Source of the DNA: Grifola frondosa
Taxonomy: Eukaryota > Basidiomycota > Agaricomycetes > Polyporales > Grifolaceae
NCBI GenBank assembly: GCA_001683735.1
Contig: LUGG01000010.1
Coordinates: 1 to 64,000, forward strand
Length of the DNA: 64,000 nt
Direction of reading: 5' to 3'
Shown here: in pieces, positions 55,185-64,000 of the stretch
How the letters are laid out: the number at the start of each line of letters is the position of its first letter
How positions within the stretch are numbered: the stretch's first letter is position 1
Position numbers and translations under genes: made by a program
Notes under the pieces: model-generated
The model's input: only the letters and a program-made list of their open reading frames with translations
Told to the model about the DNA's origin: nothing
Databases searched by the model: none

Positions 55185-58100
55185 ATGAGCCACCAGGGTG
55201 GGGGAAATCGTAGACGGCACTACCGAGGTGAGGAGCAACATAAATGGGTGCTAAGCGATGCAGTAGTTCAACGGTTCACCCGGTCCAGATGACTATGACG
55301 CCGACCGGCGTCGGGAGGTCTTTGAAACACCAGAGGAGAGACTGAGAAAGACAATCATCGGCATAGGAGAGGTGGTGAGTGCTTTTAAGTTGGCGTAACC
55401 AAGAAGAGGATGCACCTTCTTCATGTAGGATCCTGTCCAAGAGTTGCCCCGTGTCGCAAAACAAATCCGCGAACAGGACCCTATCAGCGTTCCCGCCATC
55501 TCTGAAGGGTTCCGGATAGGGTTTGTGAATTTAAATGGTGTTTGATTTTTGATTCAAACCTTGACGAGAGAACCACACCACTAGTGTTACAGAACAACCT
55601 TATAAAATCCCTTATTATGCTGCACTCCTCCGGCTCCTTCACGATTCTCCTGCAGGCACTTCCGAAAGTGTCCCGGCTGAAGATAGTCTTTCGCTTGGGA
55701 AGCAGATTCTGGAAGACTACTGGAAAGGCTTTCAGGCGTTCGTGGACAAGTTGGCATGGCGAGAAACTCGTCTCTGCGCAAGTTGTTTCTTCGTCTCTAT
55801 CGAAATTCGCATCTCAACCACACACCATACAGGTTCATTTATTCGCGCATTTGACGGTTGCAAACCTCATTTCTGCACATTCTATGTTTGACCTCCTGAA
55901 GTCCTTCACTGTCGTTTTGGACGAATTCGGTGTGTCTCATGGGAGAGCATCCAAGGCTGCATTGTGTGCTGCGGAAGGCCTCATGATTGTATGTGTCAAA
56001 TCAGAGACTATGTTGGTGTTCGACACTTCTTACGGGTGCGCGTATGCAGGCGGGGCCTGCGATTAAACAAAACCCATCTACAGATGTCTCCGAGATCATC
56101 GCTGCTATTGAAGCCTATATAGACTCTACGTCTGACTCGAAAAGCCTTGTGAAGCCCGTATTCAAGCTGCATTCTAATTCAAGCATTCTTGACAATGCAA
56201 ACGAGGTACGCCTCTCGTGTTTTCCACCTGCCCGGGATGCTCATTGCTGGCAGTTATTGGACTCCGCCCTTTCTGCTCTAAAAGCTATGAACGAGTCTGA
56301 TTTTTCGCAAACCACCGATAGTTTTCCTCAGCCATATGCGAATCTTCCTATCCTGGTTGTGGCTCCTTTCGAGCTTCCTGTCGTTTTGGTTCCACCGGAG
56401 GTTATTGAGTTAGATGGCCTAACCACCGAATCAGGTGAAGACGCCCAAGTCAAGAAGGAAGAGTGGCCTCAATGTTACGTTCGCCTCTTTGACGACGACG
56501 TGAGTCAGTTATCTCAGACCCCCCTTCTTTTTGACTAATTTTAGCTGGATTTATTGAAGGTAACTCCTGATCCAACCACCCCAGTGGGGTATGCCTGTCG
56601 CTCCGCTGTGCTGGATATCATCGACATCTTCGAAGTGAACCGCAAGGAGTGTGCACGGCTCCTTCTGGAATATCCAAAATGGACGTTACAAGGAACTTTC
56701 AAACAAAGACCTGGTGCCCCTGCCCAAGAACCAGTTCCTGGAAAAGACTGGCAGCTGGAAAGTGCGATCATCGAGGTACGTACGACCTCGCAGTTTGAAG
56801 GCGCGGTTAACCTGTCATTCTGCCAGATCATCCTTGGTTCCATCTTCATCCTCCCTGAATCTACTCATAGGTCAATCTATTACATCGCACTCATTACCGA
56901 GCTGTGCAAATCCTCTCCGCAGACCGTGGGTCCTGCTGTCGGAAAGTCTATTCGCAAACTGTACAGTTTGCTGGCCGATGGGCTAGACGTCGAGGTTGCA
57001 CATCGTTTTGCAGAATGGTTCGCTGTACATATGAGCAACTTCGGTTTCCAATGGGTATGGAAGGAATGGTAATAATTCATTGACTTAAATTCTGTCATGT
57101 GTCATGATACTGATGTGGACGACCAGGATTTCAGATCTTTCTCTTTCGCCCCAGCATCCCAAGCGTACCTTCATGCGTCGTGCGGTCGAATATGAGATAC
57201 GACTGTCGTACTATGATCGGATTTTGAGGATTCTACCGGAGCAAATGCGAGGAGAAGACGCTCATGTGATGCCAGAGGAGGCACCTGGTCCTGACTTCGA
57301 GTATGACGAGCCACGTACGTGATTTCCTGTCGTCATGTTTACAGCCTAATTCACATTTTAATTTGTAGTCAACCCTTACCATGACGCCGCTCAAACAGTC
57401 TTAAACTTGTTGCGTGGTCGCGCAAAGTCTGAAGATGTGATGGCCCATCTTGAGACACTTCGCAACTCATTGTCTGAGACTGTGGAAGCCGATGTCAACA
57501 TCGACTCCTTAGTTCGTTCCATCGCCGTTCAATCTCTCCTTCACATCGGCTCCCGATCGTTCTCCCATTTCCTGAATGCCATAGAGCGCTATCTACCACT
57601 TCTTCGTAATCTCGCCGCGGGTGGGATTTCAACGGGAGGAGGGTCCGATACGTATGCGCGGACGGACATCCTCAGTGCTGTTGCTGCATTCTGGAACCGC
57701 AGCAGACACATGGTGGTGATCGTCTTTGACAAACTGATGCAGTACCAGATCGTCGATCCCACGGATGTGGTGTTCTGGACTTTCACTCAATGCAAAACCA
57801 TGTCTGCAAACAAAAAGACGTTCGGCGCATTCCAATGGGACATATTGAAGGGAGCTCTTGACAAAGCCAATGGTCGGGTGATGGTTGCGCGTAGGAAGGT
57901 AGCCGCACTCAGAAGGGAGGCTGATGATAACGCAGCTAGGGCAATAGCTAGCGATACGGCCACCATGGAGGTGGATGGTGAAGCAAGGCCAGGTAAGACG
58001 CCCATCTTCCAGGTGTTGCGCACGGAATAGCTAAATTACTTTTGTAGACGTGATCCCTCCGGAGAGTCTCCTGCTCTTACTAGCGCTCTCAAGGCGTTCG

Positions 58101-58488
58101 CCACCTTAACGCGCGAACAAAAGTCTGCGCTATCTCGGACACTGGACGGTTTCGTTGATTGCCTAGCAGTCGAGTCCGCGAGCTCACAAGTTCGTGAGGT
58201 CATCACTGCGGAAGCTTGGGACAACCGTGCAGATTGGACCGAAGCTGAATGGGATGCTTGGGAAACGTGGGGCTGGTATCGCCACTGGAGCAGGGTGGTG
58301 AGTTCATTGCTGAACCGTCCAATTAACGACAAGACTGATGTCCTGATATCGTTTAGTACTCACCGTACCTTCGCAACTACATGAATACTCTTGGTGCGAT
58401 TGCCTTTGGCAGGATTGGCTCGTTTTCGGATCCCGCTGTTGACCTGTTCAAGAAGACTTGGAATATCGCTACAGGTCAAGAAGCGTGA
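55185..58488 (+). CDS. Nuclear cap-binding protein, large subunit (CBC80/NCBP1)
   Basis: Scaffold of the nuclear cap-binding complex, which with CBC20 holds the m7G cap and couples transcription, splicing and export. It starts MSHQGGGNRRRHYR. The MIF4G-type helical domains follow: FETPEERLRKTIIGIGEV, EQPYKIPYYAALLRLLHDSP, LFAHLTVANLISAHSMFDLL, and DEFGVSHGRASKAALCAAEG. Later come DIIDIFEVNRKECARLLLEY, RSIYYIALITELCKSSPQTV, WFAVHMSNFGFQWVWKEW, NPYHDAAQTVLNLLRGRAKS, and EAEWDAWETWGWYRHWSR. It ends FKKTWNIATGQEA. About 14 exons. One intron (~55779-55830) appears to use a GC donor (TGC|GCAAGT). Frames are consistent across all splice sites, giving ~850 residues, the usual size. Confidence 0.92.
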
Positions 58489-58717
58489 TCATTATCGTAG
58501 TATAGCAATTCACCTGTCTTGATATTATATTTGGTCAAAATATTTATTTCTCCGTCATTATCCTGGCTGTCTATGCAGTCTGCTGAACGAAAATGTCTAC
58601 AATGGCCCCATCTGATTCTGCCACGATAATGTATGCATGCTCTGTATCTACTTCCGCGAGGTTTGAATTTAAAGTGCGGAAAGCAACAACAGTTAGAGAT
58701 TCGAAGCTGCAGTCCGC

Positions 58718-60026
58718 TTATTCCCTCTTCAACTTGTCCTTCCTTGACCCCCCACCTGCACCGAGCGAATAACCCAGGGTGCCCGCAAATACCAAGAATG
58801 CCCCCAGCCACATCGTCGTCGTCGCCTTGCGATCCGCCTGCATGCGTCCTTTGGCACTGACAAGGATCACGCTGATGATGAGGGACACGGCCTTGCGGAC
58901 AACCAGGACTAGTGTGACGGAGAGCGAGGAGACGCGTGCTGTCAGACGATTCACACCGGCCACACAGACTAACGAGGTTATCGAGGTGAAGATAAGCGGG
59001 AGGAAGGCAGCAGGGATAGACAGTGTCCCAAAGGGAATGAACACGCGGAAGGGGAATGAGCTTGAGTTTGAACCATGGGCGGTTGGAGGAGAAAGAAGCT
59101 CGATTCGGGGACCACTGCTGAGCAGGTGAAACTGGGTACCGATATCCTCTCTGATAAAGAAGAACATTGGCAAGGAGAGGAAGTGAAGATAGAACATCGA
59201 CTCCTGCCAAGGTGCAGGAAGATTGTTTCTGACCTCCAAAGGGGCAGCAGATTTGTCTGTCGTTGACTGTCCAGTGCCTGGAGAACGACGCCGATATCGA
59301 GCATATATCCTATCTTGTATAACTCCTAGCAATCCCGATAGAAGAAGCGCTATTGCGAGGATAGATATTCCTATGGCATATGTAGACGGCACAAAGTTTG
59401 ACTTCGTGCTAGTCTTAGAAGAGCTTCCCCTGGAACCAGACGCGGAAAGTGTCGTGAAGATTACGCCTGCAGTGACCAGTAGAACAGATGTGATTTGTGT
59501 CAAGTTATATCTAACGAAGATATTGTGTCAATTGTGGTGGATATGAATGCCAACAACTCACCTCCGGCCAACGAGAACCCACCCCATGAGCATACTGATG
59601 ACCAAACCACCGCTTCGGAATATGATGTGTACCGGCATAGGTATATTGTATCCAAAAGCAGTATTGTTCAAAAGTGATATACAGTAGAATAGAAGCACTT
59701 GAATGAAATATGGGAGGATGGGTATCTGACGCGGTTTCAATCGAGGGTATGGCGAGAGCACGACAAACTTAGGCAACCCATAAAGCGAGACGAGCAGGAA
59801 CTGCGTAAATGTGATGAGAGAGCCAGATTGAGGATGCTCATTCGTGAGTTGTTCCAAGGTAAGAGCATTGCTGGAGTGAAATAAGAGGTCACTATTTTAG
59901 GATAATAGAAGGCAGCAATGCACCGTACCTACAACAGCCTCCGAATATCAGTGTCAAGGTCGCTGCCCAGTCCACAAGCATAGAAAGCGAGATGTCTCGA
60001 AGAATGTGTCGCGTTTCTGTGTTCAT
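58718..60026 (-). CDS. UDP-N-acetylglucosamine transporter, YEA4/SLC35B4 type
   Basis: A multi-pass nucleotide-sugar transporter of the UAA family, which moves UDP-GlcNAc into the ER/Golgi for chitin and glycan synthesis. The start is MNTETRHILRDISLSMLVDW at 60026, leading into TLTLIFGGCC. After an intron come SNALTLEQLTNEHPQSGSLI, TFTQFLLVSLYGLPKF, YFIQVLLFYCISLLNNTAFG and the family signature IPMPVHIIFRSGGLVISMLM followed by GWVLVGRR. Next are ITSVLLVTAGVIFTTLSAS, SILAIALLLSGLLGVIQD, and the C-terminal conserved LSVTLVLVVRKAVSLIISVI. It ends GSRKDKLKRE, whose lysines resemble an ER-retrieval tail. About ten hydrophobic segments. Three or four exons. The frame is clean. Confidence 0.88.
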
Positions 60027-60316
60027 GGCTGGTATAAGTCAGTGACCGCCCATCGTACGCGTAGGGAGCGTGCTGGACGCATGTTATATTGTTCTGTCGT
60101 GGCATATCCGAGTGGCAGTAGACGCGTGACGTCACGCGTTGTTGACGCCCTCAAATTTAATCCACACTTATTAACGCCGTAAAGAATGGGTTTATCAGGT
60201 TGCACAACCAAGTAAGTAATTGTTTCGCAATCAGTACTATAGTAAGGCTAGCGATTTGCGTCCATTGTCCACCTCTCGGAGGATATGCACCTTAATGGGT
60301 ATTCCCAAATCTGTGC

Positions 60317-63300
60317 TTAGTGGCTTCTTGACACAAGTCCGAGGGACTGCACTGCGAACCCCAATTTGTCGGCAGCTTCTTGAATCCTACATCGAAGTAC
60401 AGCGAGGTCAGATACAAATAACAACGAGCGCAGTTTTCGACTGTACATACCGCTTCTCAGTAGACTTTCCTGCTCCATGGCCCGATTTCTTATCGATCCG
60501 AATGAGTAGGGGATGAGGGTTGTGGGGAAGGAGATGTTGGAGAGTCGCAGCATGCTTGAATGAATGCAACGGAACCACCCGGTCGTCATCTAGTATCCAT
60601 TTGCGACAAGTTAGCAGATAAAGCGTATTTCAAAGGGAATGCTTACGATCGGCTGTTAACAAGATCGTTGGAGGGAGAACTTTGTCCGTAGGAATGTTGT
60701 GAAGAGGAGATATAGGATAAATGAAGTCGAAGTCGTGGGGGTTGTGAGGATCACCATAATCTGAGGTCCACGCCCTTCCTACAATGTTTATTATGAACGC
60801 TGGTCAATTCATGATCCATCCATCATATAGAGTGCGCACCAATCGTAAAGTCCGCAAACTACTCAGACAAGATGGCATGTCAATCGACGCGCACGATTAG
60901 AGAATAAACTGGTAATGTACCTTCAGGAGATCTAATACGCCGACTTCGGCAATTGCTGCCCCAATGAGTCCTTCGGGGCGTGATTGACACATGCGGCCAC
61001 GAGCAAACCTGGGTGCATCAATTCAGGATTATCTTATGCGAACGGAAAGAGAGTCACCTCCGTTCGACCCGCCATTGATGGTAACCTTCCCAGGCGCAGC
61101 ATATTTGTTCTTCACGAGGAACTCCCTATTTTAGGTCATACTGTCAGTCATCAGTAGGATAGACTATGGGATGAACGTACGTAGCAGCAATGAAATCGTC
61201 GAAACAATTTACCTAACTCGAAAGAATCAACAACGCATCATACAAGTTGCGATATATATGAGCACCTTGCGTTCCCTTGTACCAGCCAGATGCCATTCCT
61301 CACCGAACTCACCGCCTCCTCTGATGTTCGGCACGGCGAGTATAGCGCCATACTTCTGCATCCACGTCAGGATTGATGCACTGAAGAATGGGTTAATTGA
61401 GATCGTGAAACCACCATAGCCTATTCATTTCCAGATCCCGAACATCAGTATCCTCATGGATCAAGACCTTTCCACATTCCTCACCGTACTGGAGTGCAGG
61501 TGCAGTGCCATCAAATTTGGTGTCCTTATGGCGCACGATGAACATGGGAATTTTCGTGCCATCCTTGCTCTCATACCACACCTATCATAAGGCGATAAAT
61601 GAATATCATCCTGAGCAATTTAAAGTGATATGAATCATACCTGTTCCGCAAGGAAGTCGTCCGGGTTGAGACCGCTCACCAATGTCGACCTCCAAATACT
61701 CCAGCGCTTCTCCTCTTCTTCAGAGAAGTCATATCGAGCAACAATTCCAGGATTCGTAAACCCAGTAAGAGTAGCAAAAACCCAGGGCTGTATACGACGA
61801 CCAGAGATAGTGGCAGCACCGACGAAGTCGGGCGCGAGGCGGGTGAGGCGCTTGCCAGTGGACAGAGAGTAGATATAAATTTCGTCTTTCACCTGCGAGA
61901 AAGCATTCAGAATCATGAGCCAGACATTTTCTCGCTACTGTGAACATACGTTCCGTTTGAATACAACAGCCGCATGGTCGTTATTCACTGGATGGACGTC
62001 TTCGAGATGCGCGTCTTTGTCCTCCGGAATGACATCCTTGAATACCCGCTTCTCCGGGGAATCGGCAATATCAACGGTGACGAGCTTGTATTGGGGTGCA
62101 TCTTTATTCGTCAGAAGATAAAACTTCGTGCCGTCATTTGCGATGCTATGCATTCGGATTAGTTAAGCATGGACTGTTTCTACTAGCAAAACAAGATATT
62201 TACTATTGATAATCGGCGACGAATTCATCGATCACCTTGTTCCACTTCATATTGTCGCCAATCGTGTCTTGCTCTAGATCAGCGACCCACAGAAGATTTT
62301 TCTTGAATATACAAATTGTCATCAGTGGTCAACTACTCGACGCGGCCATGGAACTTACGCGCGACGTGTCGCGTCTGACACTCAGGATCGCAAAGCGACC
62401 ATCGACTTCTGTCACTTCTGTACCCCACATCCACTCCGGATGCGCTTCGTCCTTGTGCACCAACACGTCCTCGGCTGTCCCAGATGCGCCAGGTTTATAA
62501 GCCCGCCTACAAAACATGAGAGGACGCACATTGCTCTGTACCCACCCGGTGATAGTACAGCAGTGCGTTCTTGTCACTCTCTGTTTCTGTCCCGGCGAGA
62601 TCTTCCGCCGCGGAGCCGTGAGAAGCACGCGAAGGGAATCGCTATATGCCAGTGTAAGTCAATAGGCGCTAGACATGACTGAACAAGCATTCTAACAGTT
62701 GATAGCCGTGCATATCATGTGAAACGAAGTTCTAGAATCATACAAACCTGGTAGAAAAAACCCTTCGAATCGTGCGTCCATGTAATCCCAGAGAACTTGA
62801 CGAATCGAATTTCTTCGGAGAGTCGGTGATCATCGTGTGACGTTGGCGCACCATCTACGGACGCAAGAGGGGCGGACGTTGGACGGACATAGACGGTGAA
62901 AAAGTCACTTCCCTAAAATAGCGATGGATGAGAAACGCGCACAGGGTGACGAGTGTGGAAATTCTGACAGAACGTGATATGCCGTAGGCAAAATATTCTC
63001 CGGAATGAGAAAAGGCGGCAGTCGCCAACGAGGCAGTTCCATCGTCCGAGAGCAAGTTGGGCTACAAGAGACCAACATCAACGAAAGTTGGGTTTGAAAT
63101 GGTAAACGCTCACATCGAAGAAGACTTCACCACCGGGACCTTGTGTGTCAGAGAAATCAGGGAGCGTTTCATCCTTAGAACGGTAGATAACTATATTATG
63201 ATGAGTTTTTTTGCACAGCAACTCGCCCAATACCACCTACCAGACTGAGCTTGTAGCCCACTGTTGTAATACCAGTACCACCTCCCATCGTCTTTCAATG

Positions 63301-63621
63301 AGGGAGCAGAGAACTGAATGATTTTCAATCGGCGAATATCATACAGTCGGTCTGTAAAGAGCACACCTTGGCATAGTCCATGTTCTTTCTGATCTCATCT
63401 TCGAGGCTCTGTTTCTCCGGATTTTTGTTGAGATGCTCCTTGGTGAACTGTTCCTGGGCAGTAGTCCATCGATCTGTCTCCTCCGAGTTGACCTCAAGCC
63501 ACTGATACGGGTCCGCGACGCGAACTTCGCCCTTCGCCTCGCTTTTGTACACGTCTACGTGATCTGAGCGGCGAGCTTGTGGGTATCCGTTAGGAGTCCA
63601 GGGAGTCACTGTTGCAGGCAT
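60317..63621 (-). CDS. Prolyl oligopeptidase (serine peptidase S9A)
   Basis: Cleaves short peptides after proline, normally in the cytosol. The start [20 protein letters not shown] at 63621 matches the usual family start. Two upstream in-frame ATGs exist (63708, 63831); from 63708 an Arg-rich, acid-free leader (SLASLRTPRSFIRRAIATPY) would be added. The seven-bladed propeller exons follow: [87 protein letters not shown] and [20 protein letters not shown]. The hydrolase domain has [20 protein letters not shown] [19 protein letters not shown], the nucleophile motif TINGGSNGG (~60990), [14 protein letters not shown] (catalytic Asp) and [13 protein letters not shown] (catalytic His, ~60460). It ends [20 protein letters not shown]. 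More than 15 introns. All catalytic residues are present. Cyclase-type relatives in some Agaricales process peptide toxins; no precursor gene is seen here, so a housekeeping enzyme is inferred. Confidence 0.93.
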
Positions 63622-64000
63622 AATTCTAGATGATACTCTACGATATGGAGTAGCAATGGCACGTCTGATGAAGCTGCGTGGGGTGCGGAGAGATGCCAGG
63701 GAGAGCATGTGCTTTATAAATTGTTGTGGGGTGTCGGCGAATCTATATTGACACAACAATTGAATCAGCGGACTCTCAATAGCGGAAATGAAGCCTGAGT
63801 CACCAATACGCCATCGATGAGCGCCGTGCATAGATGATAGTCAATGGGCAAGCCGAAGATTTGTGCTCCATGCTGGAAGCAAGTATTGAGCGTCTATCTA
63901 ATCTAATCGCATGTTGTCGACTTTTGTGGTGCGACTGGATTGAGGACAGAGTCACTCGACTTACAACGTCCAACACGGACGCACTTCCCCCTCCGCTGAT
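63622..64000. other. Upstream flank of prolyl oligopeptidase
   Basis: Holds the promoter and the possible N-terminal extension of the peptidase (to 63831). Nothing else is recognised up to the window edge. Confidence 0.5.

Noticed and set aside
60317..63621. Prolyl oligopeptidase as part of a cyclic-peptide (toxin or RiPP) cluster
   Set aside because: No precursor peptide genes or tailoring enzymes nearby; neighbours are housekeeping genes.
1..64000. CRISPR arrays, rRNA genes and bacterial-type operons
   Set aside because: No regularly spaced repeats or rRNA-like sequence; intron structure and gene content are eukaryotic.

Overview
This is genomic DNA of a filamentous basidiomycete, most likely an Agaricomycete (mushroom-forming fungus). 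Genes are dense and intron-rich, with introns of about 50-60 bp (GT...AG). The recognisable families fit this group: FunK1 fungal-type protein kinases, a Plavaka-type transposase, a GCM-finger MULE transposase and two PCL-type cyclins. The species cannot be named from sequence alone. The window falls into three blocks.

(1) About 1-13,000 is a transposon and relic zone. It holds a frame-broken plasma-membrane H+-ATPase fragment, a Plavaka transposase truncated next to it, a broken TE-associated gene, two copies of a ~370 bp repeat, a tRNA-derived SINE-like stretch, and about 5 kb (7.5-12.4 kb) of very AT-rich, CpG-poor DNA with no intact gene.

(2) About 13,000-34,000 is gene-rich: ribosomal protein uL2 (RPL8), an FGGY-family carbohydrate kinase, a PCL-type cyclin, ribosomal protein eS25, an SS18/SSXT-like Q/M/P-rich protein, an SH3 protein, and a head-to-head pair of FunK1 kinases. 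Both kinases carry an N-terminal region that looks like a PD-(D/E)XK nuclease fold. About 34,268-44,696 is then one large composite DNA transposon. It encodes a ~1,700-residue protein joining a WRKY-GCM1-like zinc finger, a MULE-type DDE transposase, a USP-like cysteine peptidase, a PHD finger and an unassigned C-terminal module. The element carries inverted CAAAGTTA-type subterminal repeats and a broken fragment of a host Gfo/Idh/MocA oxidoreductase. Two younger insertions are nested in it: an 845 bp TRIM with identical LTRs and a 692 bp hAT-type MITE, both with perfect target-site duplications.

(3) About 44,881-63,621 is housekeeping: HMG-CoA lyase, an F-box protein, a second PCL-type cyclin, a mitochondrial IF3 with a duplicated C-domain, a PPR-like protein, nuclear cap-binding protein CBC80, a UDP-GlcNAc transporter of the YEA4/SLC35B4 type, and a prolyl oligopeptidase.

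Many otherwise well-conserved genes (RPL8, FGGY kinase, HMG-CoA lyase, cyclin, FunK1 and others) show single-base frameshifts, nearly all one base short in a homopolymer. I read this mainly as consensus-sequence error and annotate those genes as probably intact. The real relics are in the first 13 kb and inside the transposon. Splice sites were read by eye and exon limits are approximate unless stated.
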